Shown: one piece after another, positions 8,310 to 18,336 of the stretch
Layout of the letters: every line of letters begins with the position of its first letter
Numbering within the stretch: position 1 is the stretch's first letter
DNA from: Rodentibacter sp. JRC1
Lineage (GTDB): Bacteria; Pseudomonadota; Gammaproteobacteria; Enterobacterales; Pasteurellaceae
Reading direction: 5' to 3'
Length of the DNA stretch: 64,000 bases
NCBI RefSeq assembly: GCF_020521555.1
Contig: NZ_BPWA01000001.1
Coordinates: forward strand, 186,001-250,000
Notes under the pieces: generated by a model
What the model was told of the DNA's origin: nothing
The model's database searches: none
Seen by the model: the letters and a program-made list of their open reading frames with translations, nothing else
Position numbers and translations under genes: made by a program

Positions 8310-9263
8310 ATGAAAAAATTAACCGAAAACGATATTACCCCAGAAAATCTTTTCTATCAACGTAGAAAAATCATTCAATCAATGGGAGTTCTCAGTGCCG
8401 CTGCTGCTTTTCCTTCCATCGGATTGAGCAAAACACACGACTCACGCACGGCATTATCCTTTAAAAAGGATAAAAACGATCAATTAACGCTTACCCCTGA
8501 AAATAAGGTAACAACCTATAACAATTTTTATGAGTTTGGCGTACCAAAAGAATCCCCTTCCCATTATGCGGATAGCTTAAAAATCGAGCCTTGGAAAGTA
8601 GAAATTACAGGTGAAGTCGAAAAGCCAATCGTATTAGATATGAATGATTTACTCACTCGTTTCCCTTTAGAAGAACGAATTTACCGTTTCCGTTGTGTTG
8701 AAGCATGGTCAATGGTGATCCCTTGGATTGGCTTTGAATTAAATAAACTCTTGGCCATCGTTAAACCAACGAGCCGGGCAAAATTCGTAGAATTTGAAAC
8801 GATTTATGATCCTGACAATATCCCGGGGCAAAAAAATAGCTTTTTTGGCGGGGGGTTAGAATATCCTTATAGAGAAGGTCTAACCCTTGCCGAAGCCATG
8901 CATCCTTTGACGCTGTTATCTGTCGGGTTATATGGCAAAACGCTATTGCCTCAAAACGGCGCGCCGGTGCGTTTGGTTGTGCCTTGGAAGTATGGTTTTA
9001 AAAGTATCAAATCCATTGCAAAAATCAAGCTCACATCGCAAATGCCACATACTACTTGGAACAAACTCGCGCCATACGAATATGGTTTCTATGCTAATGT
9101 AAATCCTCAAGTAGATCATCCTCGTTGGTCACAAGCCAGTGAACGGGTGATTGGTTCAGGCGGTTTATTTAATGTGAAACGTCAGCCGACATTACTTTTT
9201 AATGGTTACGCTGAACAAGTCGCGCATTTATATGATGGCTTAGATTTAAGGAAGAATTATTAA
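8310..9263 (+). CDS. msrP: Periplasmic methionine sulfoxide reductase catalytic subunit MsrP (YedY)
   Basis: This molybdopterin enzyme reduces protein-bound methionine sulfoxide in the periplasm. The N-terminus carries a twin-arginine signal ([20 protein letters not shown]), as needed for export of the folded cofactor protein. The SUOX-type fold is visible, with the molybdenum-ligand cysteine in [20 protein letters not shown] (Cys near residue 129) and downstream [18 protein letters not shown]. At 317 residues it is slightly shorter than the E. coli enzyme. AGGAGTTAAAA precedes the ATG. It follows the methionine-rich protein by 36 bases and overlaps msrQ by one base (TAATG), so all three form one operon. 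Confidence 0.96.
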   Translation: MKKLTENDITPENLFYQRRKIIQSMGVLSAAAAFPSIGLSKTHDSRTALSFKKDKNDQLTLTPENKVTTYNNFYEFGVPKESPSHYADSLKIEPWKVEITGEVEKPIVLDMNDLLTRFPLEERIYRFRCVEAWSMVIPWIGFELNKLLAIVKPTSRAKFVEFETIYDPDNIPGQKNSFFGGGLEYPYREGLTLAEAMHPLTLLSVGLYGKTLLPQNGAPVRLVVPWKYGFKSIKSIAKIKLTSQMPHTTWNKLAPYEYGFYANVNPQVDHPRWSQASERVIGSGGLFNVKRQPTLLFNGYAEQVAHLYDGLDLRKNY

Positions 9264-9859
9264 TGCGATATTTATTATTACGCTTTTTTACACACATTAT
9301 TTGTGCCTCACCATTGATTTGGTTAAGTTGGCTCATTCTATCAGGTGATGAAACACAGTTGGGTGCAGAACCGAGTAAAACTATTCAACATTTTTTGGGA
9401 TTTACTGCAATTACTCTGCTGCTTGGCGTTTTTCTTTTTCGATTCGTGATTGAATTTACAAAATTAAATCAATTAAGAATCTTACATCGCACACTTGGAC
9501 TATGGGCGATATTTTACCTCTTTTTGCATATTCTCTCTTATTTTATATTAGAATTGGGGTATGATATTTCACTCTTTTATAGTGAACTTACTCAACGATA
9601 TTATTTAATACTAGGAGCCTTAAGTTTATTTATTTTATGTTTTATTACAATAAGTTACCTTCCATTTATCCGACATAAAATGAAAGCTCACTGGTTAACT
9701 TTACATAAACTGGCTTATCTTGCTCTTTTATTAGCCTGTATTCATTATCTTCTTTCAACAAAGAATATTGAAATTACAGCTATTATTTACTTGCTTCTCT
9801 GTTTAGGTACATTATTGATTATATGTTACCGAAAATATGTGGCCTTAAATAAAAAATAA
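9263..9859 (+). CDS. msrQ: Haem-binding membrane subunit MsrQ (YedZ)
   Basis: This inner membrane protein of 198 residues has about six hydrophobic spans and belongs to the ferric-reductase-like transmembrane family. It passes electrons from the quinone pool or a flavin reductase to MsrP. Histidines in spans (LHRTLGLWAIFYLFLHILSY and LHKLAYLALLLACIHYLL) are the expected haem ligands. The start codon overlaps the msrP stop. A hairpin terminator follows about 80 bases downstream and closes the operon. Confidence 0.95.
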   Translation: MRYLLLRFFTHIICASPLIWLSWLILSGDETQLGAEPSKTIQHFLGFTAITLLLGVFLFRFVIEFTKLNQLRILHRTLGLWAIFYLFLHILSYFILELGYDISLFYSELTQRYYLILGALSLFILCFITISYLPFIRHKMKAHWLTLHKLAYLALLLACIHYLLSTKNIEITAIIYLLLCLGTLLIICYRKYVALNKK

Positions 9860-9936
9860 AAGTAAGAATTAAATAAATTTACCGAAAATTCTCAGTATGA
9901 GAAGAGAGGTAAAAAATTCAAGCCATTGAAATAATT

Positions 9937-9976
9937 AAAATCCTTATCAATATAAATAAATAGATAAGGATTTTTT
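9937..9976 (+). terminator. Terminator of the msrPQ operon
   Basis: AAAATCCTTATC and GATAAGGATTTT form a twelve-pair stem with a 14-base AT loop, followed by a T run. Confidence 0.75.
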
Positions 9977-10080
9977 ATGTTTGAAAAATTAATATAACGT
10001 TCTAAATAAACAAGAATTCTCTATTCACAGAACTCGGCACACGAAAACATCGTCGATTTTAACCGCACTTTTTATTTAGT

Positions 10081-10692
10081 TTAACTTTTTGCCGCTAAAT
10101 AACGTTCCACCGTATCCACGATTGCTTGGGTTTGCGGGTCGATTTCAATATTCACTATATCACCTTCCTTGCGCTGTCCCATAAGGGTTCGTTGTAAGGT
10201 TTCAGGAATCAAATTCACACAAAATTGATTTTCTCTCACTCCACCGATAGTTAAACTAATACCGTCCACTGCAACGAAACCTTTTTTCAGAATGTATTTC
10301 ATTACATCGGAATTCGGCAATTCAAACCAAATTTGACGATTATTTTCCGTTGAAATTATTTCAGAAATCGTTGCAGTACAATACACATGACCGGACAGAA
10401 TGTGTCCGCCGATTTCTGCCCCCATTTGCATAGCTCGTTCAATATTCACAAAATCACCGGCTTTTAATGCGCCAAGATTGGTAATCCGTAAGGTTTCCTG
10501 CATTAAATCAAAACTGACCAAATCATCATTAATTTCCGTTACGGTTAAGCACACGCCGTTATTTGCTACGGAAGCACCAATTTCTAGCCCTTTAAGCATT
10601 TCCGGTGGCAATTTTACAACCTGTGTTCTAAAATACGCTTTTTCTGTAATTGAATGAATGGGAGCAATGCCCTGAACAATTCCGGTAAACAT
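10081..10692 (-). CDS. ribE: Riboflavin synthase alpha chain
   Basis: The enzyme converts two 6,7-dimethyl-8-ribityllumazine molecules into riboflavin and a pyrimidine by-product. The start at 10692 is chosen because GAGGAAAAATCG precedes it and the product then begins with the invariant MFTGIVQ. The 203 residues contain two lumazine-binding repeats. Motifs include [13 protein letters not shown] in the first half and [17 protein letters not shown] with [14 protein letters not shown] in the second. It is divergent from norM with only 44 bases between the starts. I do not see the conserved FMN riboswitch fold upstream, since the spacer is too short for it. Confidence 0.95.
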   Translation of the reverse strand: MFTGIVQGIAPIHSITEKAYFRTQVVKLPPEMLKGLEIGASVANNGVCLTVTEINDDLVSFDLMQETLRITNLGALKAGDFVNIERAMQMGAEIGGHILSGHVYCTATISEIISTENNRQIWFELPNSDVMKYILKKGFVAVDGISLTIGGVRENQFCVNLIPETLQRTLMGQRKEGDIVNIEIDPQTQAIVDTVERYLAAKS

Positions 10693-10736
10693 CGATTTTT
10701 CCTCAATAAAAAATTTTTGCACAGTATATCAAATTT

Positions 10737-12131
10737 ATGAATTTTCGTCTTTTATCCTCATATCACGCCGATATAAAAAAATTGATTAAAATCGCCTTTC
10801 CTATTTTACTTGCACAAATCGCCCAGAATTCTATGGGACTTGTGGACACCATTATGGCCGGGCGTGTCAGTTCCACAGATATGGCAGCGATTTCGATCGG
10901 CGCATCAATTTGGCTCCCTTTAGTGTTATTCGGTCATGGTTTATTACTTGCCCTGCCTCCCACTATTTCTTATTTAAACGGTTCAGGACAGCATCACCGT
11001 ATTGCACATCAAATTCGTCAAGGAATTTGGATTGCCTTTTTAAGTAGCATTCCGCTCGGGTTGTTTATTTATTACAGCGATTTTGTGTTGCAATTTATGG
11101 AAATGGAACCTCGTATGGCACAAATCGCCCGCGATTATTTACATGCGATGCTTTGGGGATTACCTGCTTATTTACTGCTCATCAATTTTCGCTGTTTAAA
11201 TGATGGTATTGCCAAGACCAAGCCTGCAATGGTCATTACCTTTATCGGTTTAATGATAAATATTCCGCTGAACTATATTTTTATTTACGGCAAACTCGGT
11301 ATTCCGGCATTTGGTGCGGTGGGGTGTGGTATTGCAACGGCAATCGTCAACTGGTCTATGTGTCTGATGATGATTGCTTATTCTTATTTTAATCGTCAAG
11401 AACGTCAATTAAAGGTATTCAGTAAACTTATTGAAAAACCTAATGGCGCAACGCTGAAAAAACTCTTTCAACTCGGTTTACCCATTGCCATCGCAATTTG
11501 CTGTGAAGTCGCACTTTTCGCTGTAACAGCTTTGCTCCTTTCGCCACTTGGTGCAACCATTGTGGCAAGTCATCAAATTGCATTGAACACTAGTTCCTTT
11601 ATTTTTATGTTTCCGATGTCTATCGGTATGGCTACCACTATTCTGGTCGGGCAAGCATTGGGCTCAGGTTCGCCACCAAAAGCGAAGAATATGGCATATG
11701 CAGCATTAATGCTTGGATTAAGCATTACAGTCATCACCGCATTTATTACAATTTTCTTTCGATATGAAATCGCAGGCATCTTTGTGACAGATAAAACCGT
11801 GATTAGTATGGCTGCCGGTTTACTACTCCTTGCGGCGATTTACCAATTTTCCGACACAATTCAAGTTGTGGTAGGAGGTGTGTTACGTGGTTATAAAGAT
11901 ACCAAAACGATTCTTTATATTACACTCTTTGCTTACTGGGTTATCGGTGTTCCGCTGGGTTATACCTTAGCACGAACCGATCTGCTAATGCCAAGCATCG
12001 GAGCAAAAGGCTTTTGGATTGCTTTTGTGGTTTCACTTACCTTTGCCGCAATATTATTATTTTACCGAATGAGAAAAAACCAAAATTTGAGTGATGAAGT
12101 CTTAATGGCACGATTAGAAAAGCTCAAATAA
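10737..12131 (+). CDS. norM: MATE-family multidrug/sodium antiporter NorM
   Basis: This is an inner membrane efflux pump of 464 residues with about twelve hydrophobic segments in two similar halves. MATE features are visible at the start of the first half ([20 protein letters not shown]) and the second half ([20 protein letters not shown]). The second half also holds [20 protein letters not shown], and [15 protein letters not shown] comes near the end. The H. influenzae counterpart (HmrM) exports cationic dyes and norfloxacin in exchange for sodium. It is a single gene, followed by a terminator. Confidence 0.94.
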   Translation: MNFRLLSSYHADIKKLIKIAFPILLAQIAQNSMGLVDTIMAGRVSSTDMAAISIGASIWLPLVLFGHGLLLALPPTISYLNGSGQHHRIAHQIRQGIWIAFLSSIPLGLFIYYSDFVLQFMEMEPRMAQIARDYLHAMLWGLPAYLLLINFRCLNDGIAKTKPAMVITFIGLMINIPLNYIFIYGKLGIPAFGAVGCGIATAIVNWSMCLMMIAYSYFNRQERQLKVFSKLIEKPNGATLKKLFQLGLPIAIAICCEVALFAVTALLLSPLGATIVASHQIALNTSSFIFMFPMSIGMATTILVGQALGSGSPPKAKNMAYAALMLGLSITVITAFITIFFRYEIAGIFVTDKTVISMAAGLLLLAAIYQFSDTIQVVVGGVLRGYKDTKTILYITLFAYWVIGVPLGYTLARTDLLMPSIGAKGFWIAFVVSLTFAAILLFYRMRKNQNLSDEVLMARLEKLK

Positions 12132-12154
12132 ACTATTAGCATTATTTTCTTACA

Positions 12155-12185
12155 AGAGCGCATATTATCTCTATGCGCTTTTTCT
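12155..12185 (+). terminator. Terminator of norM
   Basis: GCGCATA and TATGCGC form the stem, followed by TTTTTCTTTT. Confidence 0.7.
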
Positions 12186-12320
12186 TTTAAATTGAAGGTA
12201 AAGTGCGGTCGTTTTTACTCCACTTTTAAGATTAATGCGAATTATTCCTATTGAGTAACGCTTTCATTTTCGTGTATACTTGCGCGTCTTTTTTACTATC
12301 GTAAATTTTGGAGAGCAATT

Positions 12321-14483
12321 ATGACGTTCAAACACAGCGTTATTTATACCGTACTTTTTACCGGTATTTCTATTCCTGCATTAGCAGAAACCGGCACAGA
12401 TTCTGAAGTGGTACTGGATCAGGTTAATGTTGTCGCTGAATTAGAAAAAGCGAAGGCTGTCGGCGAAAAACAAAAAGAAATCGTGAACTTAAGTTTACTT
12501 GGTCGTCAAACGGCGTTCACCTCTCCTATCTCTGTCGTAAACTACGATGAAAAAGCCTTTGAAAATAAATCGCCTCGCAATGTTGTTGATGCCCTTTCCA
12601 AAACCGATGCTTCAGTAATGAATTTCGGCGGTGAAACCAACACGCTTTCAGGTCTGTATGTAAGAAATTTACAACTTGATATGCGTCAAGTCAGCGTTAA
12701 TGGGTTAGCAGGATTATATTCGACTTATAATTCACCGACTACCGCAGTTTCATCCGCCCAATTAATCAAAGGCGCATCCACTGCAACAACAGGAATGGAT
12801 CCTGAAGGTTCAGCCGGAGCTTCAATGAATATCGAAACAAAACGAGCAACCGATGAACCTATTAATAAATTAGGTTTCGGCTGGTATAGCAACAATCGTT
12901 TAGAAGAAACCTTTGATTTTGGACGCCGTTTTGGTAAAAACAAAGAATGGGGTATTCGAATCAACGGTAAATATCGTGACGGTGATACGGCACGTGAAAA
13001 TTATGATGAACTTAATAAGGAATTCGCTATTGGCGCAGATTATCGTGGTGATAAATTACGTGTAGGCATAGATTATATGTACACCAAACGAGCTACCCAT
13101 GGTGGGCGTGCACGTTTACAAGATATACAAAATCTCGGTTTCAGCGTACCGAAAGCACCTAATGGTAAAATGAATTTAAACCCTCGTTGGATTGGTCAAA
13201 CAACTGAAGATCAAACTCTTATGGGGACATTTGAATACGATCTTCCTTACAATATGATGCTATCGGGCGGTATAGGTCATATGGAATCCAAGTATTCCGG
13301 TTCATTCGGTCAAATAACTAAACTTAAATCCAATGGAGATTTCAATATTACCGGGATTCGCGGTATTGATTTTCGCTCTCGCACAACAAGCGGCAACTTA
13401 ACATTACAAGGTGAATTTGAAACAGGTGCTCTATTACATAACTGGAATTTAGCCTTTGATAAGGTTGTTCGCCAACGTGACCATGATCAAAGTTCAAAAG
13501 CAAACGGACAACTAACCGGTGGCTCGATTTATCACCCTAGCTTTGGTGCGTTATCACCAAGTAATTTTGACTTAACCCCGAATAAACAAGGGGTGGATAA
13601 CAAACTTACGGCTCGCAGTTTAGCCTTTGCTGACACGGTTGGTATTTTTGATAATACCCTTCGTTTAACATTAGGTGGACGTTTCCAATGGATTAAACAA
13701 TTAAATAAAACAACCGGAAAAGAAGTAAGTGCGGATCGCGTTAGTCCAATGGTAGCATTAGCTTACGTTCCCAACCCGAATTTAGTCTTCTATGGTAACT
13801 ATTTAGAAGATCTTGAACCGGGTAATGTCGATCCCGATAGCGGTGAAATGAATAGCCCACGTGTAAGCCGCCAACTTGAATTAGGTGTTCGCAAAAACTG
13901 GGGCGAGCAATTCACAACCACATTAAGCGTTTATGAAATTCGCCGTCCCGGAATTATTCGCGGTAGAGAGAACACAGCCTTAGCGGCAAGAGCCGGTAAA
14001 GAACAGGGCAAAGAACGTAATCGCGGTATTGAATTTAACGCTTATGCAAATCTTCTTGACGGGACGCTACGTCCATCACTGGGTTTTACTTATAATCAAG
14101 CAAAAGTTTTTGACTTCCCGACTTATGCCGATACGATCGTAAACGGTGTTCAAGTCACCAGCCCTCGCTGGATTGCTAAAGCCGCAATTGAGTGGGATAC
14201 GCCTTTTGTTCAAGGTTTAACATTAAATAGTGCAGTTCAATACTATGGAAAAAGCTATCAAGATACCGGGGCGAATTACCGTTTACCCTCCTATACAACG
14301 GTTGATTTTGGTGCGAAATATGGCGTGAAATTAGATGAGAAACAAACGATCACTTTCCGTGCAGGCATAGAAAATGCCTTTAATAAACACTACTGGCAAG
14401 TTCAACGAGGAATGTATGATCGCAGCTTTGCCGTGTTAGGTATGCCTCGTACTTATTGGGTAAAAGCGGAATATTCATTTTAA
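12321..14483 (+). CDS. TonB-dependent siderophore-type outer membrane receptor
   Basis: The 720-residue outer membrane receptor has a signal peptide (MTFKHSVIYTVLFTGISIPA, cleavage after LA) and a probable TonB box near residues 32-40 (LDQVNVVAE). The plug domain has the siderophore-receptor style (TSPISVVNYDEKAFENKSPR; VNGLAGLYSTYNSPTTAV; GAGASMNIETKRA-like end of plug), followed by a long beta-barrel that ends in aromatic phenylalanine (WVKAEYSF). It should import a ferric chelate or similar ligand with TonB energy; the ligand is unknown. Upstream AT-rich sequence might hold a Fur site, but no convincing box was found. The next gene, an ABC transporter of YddA/SbmA type, starts after a terminator. 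In E. coli the receptor yddB also neighbours yddA. Confidence 0.9.
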   Translation: MTFKHSVIYTVLFTGISIPALAETGTDSEVVLDQVNVVAELEKAKAVGEKQKEIVNLSLLGRQTAFTSPISVVNYDEKAFENKSPRNVVDALSKTDASVMNFGGETNTLSGLYVRNLQLDMRQVSVNGLAGLYSTYNSPTTAVSSAQLIKGASTATTGMDPEGSAGASMNIETKRATDEPINKLGFGWYSNNRLEETFDFGRRFGKNKEWGIRINGKYRDGDTARENYDELNKEFAIGADYRGDKLRVGIDYMYTKRATHGGRARLQDIQNLGFSVPKAPNGKMNLNPRWIGQTTEDQTLMGTFEYDLPYNMMLSGGIGHMESKYSGSFGQITKLKSNGDFNITGIRGIDFRSRTTSGNLTLQGEFETGALLHNWNLAFDKVVRQRDHDQSSKANGQLTGGSIYHPSFGALSPSNFDLTPNKQGVDNKLTARSLAFADTVGIFDNTLRLTLGGRFQWIKQLNKTTGKEVSADRVSPMVALAYVPNPNLVFYGNYLEDLEPGNVDPDSGEMNSPRVSRQLELGVRKNWGEQFTTTLSVYEIRRPGIIRGRENTALAARAGKEQGKERNRGIEFNAYANLLDGTLRPSLGFTYNQAKVFDFPTYADTIVNGVQVTSPRWIAKAAIEWDTPFVQGLTLNSAVQYYGKSYQDTGANYRLPSYTTVDFGAKYGVKLDEKQTITFRAGIENAFNKHYWQVQRGMYDRSFAVLGMPRTYWVKAEYSF

Positions 14484-14498
14484 TCGCTTAGATTTATT

Positions 14499-14526
14499 AG
14501 GGCGAAAATGCTTTCGCCCTTTTTCA
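14499..14526 (+). terminator. Terminator after the TonB-dependent receptor
   Basis: AGGGCGAAA and TTTCGCCCT form a nine-pair stem with a short loop and a following T run. It overlaps the leader of the following ABC gene, so that gene needs read-through or its own promoter. Confidence 0.75.
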
Positions 14527-14539
14527 TTTATGTAAATTT

Positions 14540-16300
14540 ATGAATTGGCAAACCGAACTCAATAACAGTTTAAGCTGGATTTTGACCGCACTTTTCTGGG
14601 TGGTATTCGGCTTTATTCTTATCCTAACCGTATTAAAGCAAACCGCTTTCGGCAAAAAGTTTTGGCAAATTGCTTCCCCCTCCGTAACAAAGCAAAACCG
14701 CATCAAGATCGTCGGCATACTGCTGTTACTATTTCTTATGATTTTGCTTGAAGTGAGATTTAGCGTGCTTAACTCTTTCTTTTACAACGGACTGTACAGT
14801 TCGATGCAAGAATTGAACGCCGATAAATTTTGGTTTTTTGCTAAACTCAACGCATTTTTAGTGCTTGTACAGGTCATTCATTCCATTGCCGATTATTTTC
14901 TGCGCCAAGTATTTGAAATTCGCTGGTTAGAAAGTCTTAATGCAATATTGGTAAAACGCTGGTTAGAAAATAAAAAATACTATCGCCTAAAATACGAACG
15001 GGATTTGCCCGATAATATCGATCAGCGCATTGAACAAGATGCCCGTGAATTTATTACCAGCACAATACAGATCATTCGCGGAATGATCAATTCCGTTCTA
15101 ACCACCATTGAATTTACCATTATTCTTTGGTCGCTTTCGGGAATGTTGAGTTTGTTCGGCATAAATATAGAAAAAGGTGTTGTATTCTTTATTTATGCAT
15201 TTATTATTTCCGCCACACTAATGTCCGTTTGGATCGGACATCCCTTGATTAAATTGAATTTTAATAAAGAAAAACTCAACGGCGACTACCGTTATTCTTT
15301 AATTCGGGTGCGTGATAATGCGGAAAGTATCGCTTTTTATCATGGCGAGCCGAAGGAACAGAAGTTACTGAAAAATAAATTTTCTCAAATTATTCATAAC
15401 CGCTGGGCAATCGTTTTGAAAATGCTCGGATTAGACGGCTTTAATAACGGAGTAACCCGGGTTGCCAAACTACTACCTTTAATGCTACAAGCACCGCGAT
15501 TTTTCACAGGGCAAATAAAGCTGGGTGATATGCACCAAACCGTGCAGGCGTTCAACCGACTAATGACCGCCCTTTCTTTCTTCCGTTTATTTTATGAAGA
15601 ATTTACTCTCTACCAAGCACGATTAAATCGTCTTTACGGATTTATAACAAAATTAAACGAATTGGATAATTCAGAAATCAGCCAACCTTACAAATGTTCC
15701 AATCGTGTTGCATTGAAAGATTTTGGTGTGAAAGATGAACAAGGACGCATTTTGTTAAATAACATCAATATCGTACTTGAACGAGGGGATGCCCTACTTA
15801 TTCAAGGTGCATCCGGCACGGGAAAAACCACATTACTAAAAGCCATTGCCGGCATTTATCCCTTTGAAACCATCGGCATTGCCGAACACCCTTGTATGGG
15901 TTGTTTATTCTTGCCTCAACGCCCTTATATGCCACAAGGCACATTACGTGAAGCCATTTGTTATCCGGATATCAATCCTCACCATCCGGAACTCGAACAA
16001 ATCATTCGTGATTGTTGCTTGGAAAAATATCTCCACGCACTTGATAGCGAAAATGACTGGCAAGCGATTTTATCGCCGGGCGAACTGCAACGGGTTGCCT
16101 TTATCCGCATTTTGCTAACCGGACCGGATGTTGTTTTCCTTGATGAAACCACTTCCGCACTGGACGAGGCAAGCGAACATTTTCTATATCAAATCATCAA
16201 AGAACGGTTACCAAGTATGATCATCCTCAGTATTGGACATCGCAATACTCTCCATCAATTTCACAATAAACAACTGAAATTAGAAGTTTGTATTGTTTAA
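14540..16300 (+). CDS. YddA/SbmA-type ABC transporter, fused permease and ATPase
   Basis: The 586-residue half-transporter has an N-terminal SbmA/BacA-like membrane domain with several spans (about residues 15-330; FEIRWLESLNAILVKRWLEN, DQRIEQDAREF are typical) and a C-terminal ATPase. The Walker A is GASGTGKTT near residue 425 and the Walker B is VVFLDETTSALDE. The signature motif is altered to LSPGELQR, as is common in this subfamily (ABCD/YddA type). Such proteins act as homodimers; the substrate is undefined, but family members move peptides or cobalamin-like compounds. An uptake signal lies inside the first hydrophobic segment (codons for LTALF). The position behind an outer membrane receptor suggests a linked transport role. 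Confidence 0.88.
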   Translation: MNWQTELNNSLSWILTALFWVVFGFILILTVLKQTAFGKKFWQIASPSVTKQNRIKIVGILLLLFLMILLEVRFSVLNSFFYNGLYSSMQELNADKFWFFAKLNAFLVLVQVIHSIADYFLRQVFEIRWLESLNAILVKRWLENKKYYRLKYERDLPDNIDQRIEQDAREFITSTIQIIRGMINSVLTTIEFTIILWSLSGMLSLFGINIEKGVVFFIYAFIISATLMSVWIGHPLIKLNFNKEKLNGDYRYSLIRVRDNAESIAFYHGEPKEQKLLKNKFSQIIHNRWAIVLKMLGLDGFNNGVTRVAKLLPLMLQAPRFFTGQIKLGDMHQTVQAFNRLMTALSFFRLFYEEFTLYQARLNRLYGFITKLNELDNSEISQPYKCSNRVALKDFGVKDEQGRILLNNINIVLERGDALLIQGASGTGKTTLLKAIAGIYPFETIGIAEHPCMGCLFLPQRPYMPQGTLREAICYPDINPHHPELEQIIRDCCLEKYLHALDSENDWQAILSPGELQRVAFIRILLTGPDVVFLDETTSALDEASEHFLYQIIKERLPSMIILSIGHRNTLHQFHNKQLKLEVCIV

Positions 16301-16430
16301 AAGTGCGGTCAGTTTTAAGATTGTTTTTGAGGTGTCAGTACCGATTAATAAGGTTTAATAATGAAATGGTACGTAGCTGTGGATAACATTGTGTTGTTTG
16401 TTGCGAGTTTATCAGAGTTTTAATATACAA

Positions 16431-16520
16431 GGGTGCGGTTAGGCGAAGCCGTAACGCACCGTAATGAAATTTATTGAATGACGGAAAGGTGCGTTACGCC
16501 TACGGCTAACACACCCTACT
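16431..16520. repeat. REP-like doublet of two palindromes, copy 1
   Basis: Two hairpins lie side by side: one from GGTTAGGCGAAGCCGTAACG (about 16436-16460) and one from GGTGCGTTACGCCTACGGCT (about 16488-16520). The whole is the reverse complement of a second copy at 18419-18496. No coding potential. The rest of the gap (16301-16430) holds one uptake signal and nothing else I can support. Confidence 0.75.
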
Positions 16521-16541
16521 CCTAAACACAACAGATTTACC

Positions 16542-17720
16542 TTATTCCACCAATTCCGTGATATTTTTCCGAATCATCAAATAAAGTCCCACTCCCAGTA
16601 AACCGCAGACGAAAATAACAACCGCTGTCGAGTAAAAAATATCACCGATTCCCACTAAAGGTGAAACCACACCGCCTAAAAAGAAAGGGGCAAAACCTAA
16701 TAAGGCAGAAGCGCTGCCGGCATATTGGCGTTCACTTTCCATCGCAAGAGAAGAAATTGCCGGGAAGGTTAATCCCATTAAGAGCAGCATCAAAAAGAAT
16801 CCTACTTCCACAAAAAGCCAATAAGGTTGGCTCAATAATACGGCGATGGTATAAATCGCTGCAGCAAAAAAACCGAATACACCGATAGAAAGTGCGGTTT
16901 GATTTGAGAGTTTTCCTCCCACATTCGCCCCCAATACCAATGCAGCACCATTCGCACCAAAACAGAGGCTGAAGGCAAAAGCACTCAATCCATAAAAACT
17001 TTGTAAAACAAAGGGAGAGGCGGCAATATAAGCGAACATTGCACCAAGTAAAAAGCTTTCAATACCGACATAGCTCATAAATAAGCGATTTTTGATAATA
17101 ATGCCAAAGGTAGAGAAAGTGGAAAGGATGGAACCCGTTAAGCGATTTTCTTCTTTTAAACTTTCTTTCAAACGGAAACAAAAAACAAGTACAACCACAC
17201 CGATTAATGCAAGGAAAATAAATACGCCTTTCCAACTAATATATTCAAGTAAAAGACTTCCCAAAATCGGCGAAACAATCGGCGCCATACCGTTAATTGT
17301 CATTAATAAGCCGAAAAAACGTGTCATTTCTCGTCCGCGATAAAGATCCGTTGCTACCGCACGGGAAATCACTACACTCCCCGCTGAAGACAATCCCTGA
17401 ATAATACGGAGGGCAATCATTGTTTCAATATTAGGTGAAAATATAATCAAAACCGTGCTGATAATATAAACAATCAAAGAAATAATAAGCGGTTTTTTAC
17501 GCCCGAATTTATCGCTAATCGGGCCTAACACCAGCTGCCCTACCGCCAAACCAATCATTGCGGTGGTAAGGGTTAATTGTGTCATTGCTGCCGTTGTTTC
17601 AAAAAAAGTTGCTAATTGCGGTAAAGAAGGCAAGTAGAGATCTACCACGAAAGGACCAAATGCCGAAAGTACGCCGAGTAAAACAACTAAAAAAGCTTTT
17701 AAATTTGTTTTTGTCATCAT
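16542..17720 (-). CDS. Bcr/CflA-family MFS drug efflux transporter
   Basis: This is a twelve-span major facilitator of about 392 residues. The start at 17720 or 17717 (MTKTNLKAFLVVLLGVLSAF) is preferred over the longer open frame because it follows GGAATAAAT and gives the usual Bcr length. Family marks are FGPFVVDLYLPSLPQLATFF in the first span, the loop motif GPISDKFGRKKPLI, and GLSSAGSVVISRAVATDLY. Members export bicyclomycin, sulfonamides, chloramphenicol or dipeptides. It is divergent from the small secreted SnoaL-like protein. Specificity cannot be read from sequence. Confidence 0.88.
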   Translation of the reverse strand: MMTKTNLKAFLVVLLGVLSAFGPFVVDLYLPSLPQLATFFETTAAMTQLTLTTAMIGLAVGQLVLGPISDKFGRKKPLIISLIVYIISTVLIIFSPNIETMIALRIIQGLSSAGSVVISRAVATDLYRGREMTRFFGLLMTINGMAPIVSPILGSLLLEYISWKGVFIFLALIGVVVLVFCFRLKESLKEENRLTGSILSTFSTFGIIIKNRLFMSYVGIESFLLGAMFAYIAASPFVLQSFYGLSAFAFSLCFGANGAALVLGANVGGKLSNQTALSIGVFGFFAAAIYTIAVLLSQPYWLFVEVGFFLMLLLMGLTFPAISSLAMESERQYAGSASALLGFAPFFLGGVVSPLVGIGDIFYSTAVVIFVCGLLGVGLYLMIRKNITELVE

Positions 17721-17894
17721 ATTTATTCCAAAGAAAACAAGCCGACTAATTATACGGATCAATTCAATCCCTTCAATCAATTTCAGCCTATTATTATTTC
17801 ATAATAAGAAAAAGTCCGTTTCCAATTTGCGCCTAGTATTGAGATATTATTTTGTTATAATCCCTGCGTTTTTACCTCATATAAAGGAAATTTT

Positions 17895-18335
17895 ATGAAA
17901 AAAGTCATTTTAGCGACCGCACTTTTCGCTCTTTCAAAAAGTATTTTTGCAACAACTCCCGAACAAAATAAGGCTGTGGCACTTGATTTTTACGAGATGG
18001 TATTCAATCAACATAAATTGCAAGAAGCGAGTGATAAGTACATTGGTAAAGAATATCTTCAACATAATCCAACCGTAGCTGACGGCAAACAAGCCTTTAT
18101 TGATGCTTTTGCACCTTTCTTAAAAGCGCATCCGAAATCAAAAGCAACGGTAAAACGTGTGTTGGCTGAGGGCGATTTGGTAGCTTTGCACGTACACAGT
18201 CAATTAGATGATAAAGATCGTGGTGAGGCTGTCGTCGATATTTTCCGTTTTGATAAAGATGGGAAAATCGTAGAACACTGGGATGTCATTCAAAGCGTAC
18301 CGGAAAAAACAGAAAGCGGACGTAGTATGTTCTAA
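17895..18335 (+). CDS. Secreted SnoaL-like (NTF2 fold) protein
   Basis: The 146-residue protein has a signal peptide (MKKVILATALFALSKSIFA, cleavage near residue 19). The mature part matches the SnoaL/nuclear-transport-factor-2 fold: FYEMVFNQHKLQEASDKYIG, then YLQHNPTVADGKQAFIDAF, then GDLVALHVHSQ and VDIFRFDKDGKIVEHWDVIQ. The fold binds small hydrophobic ligands or acts as a polyketide cyclase, but most bacterial members have no known role. Export to the periplasm is a little unusual. The signal peptide itself contains an uptake signal. It is divergent from the MFS transporter and ends in a strong terminator. Confidence 0.85.
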   Translation: MKKVILATALFALSKSIFATTPEQNKAVALDFYEMVFNQHKLQEASDKYIGKEYLQHNPTVADGKQAFIDAFAPFLKAHPKSKATVKRVLAEGDLVALHVHSQLDDKDRGEAVVDIFRFDKDGKIVEHWDVIQSVPEKTESGRSMF

Positions 18336-18336
18336 C

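Noticed and set aside
10693..10736. FMN riboswitch ahead of ribE
   Set aside because: Only 44 bases separate ribE and norM starts, too short for the RFN fold.
12190..12320. Possible Fur box before the TonB-dependent receptor (near GCGAATTATTCCTATT)
   Set aside because: Too few matches to the consensus to call.
16361..16423. 20-residue frame (MKWYVAVDNIVLFVASLSEF) between the ABC transporter and the REP element
   Set aside because: It has a weak ribosome site and no terminator of its own; too little support compared with the 26-residue frame at 1445.
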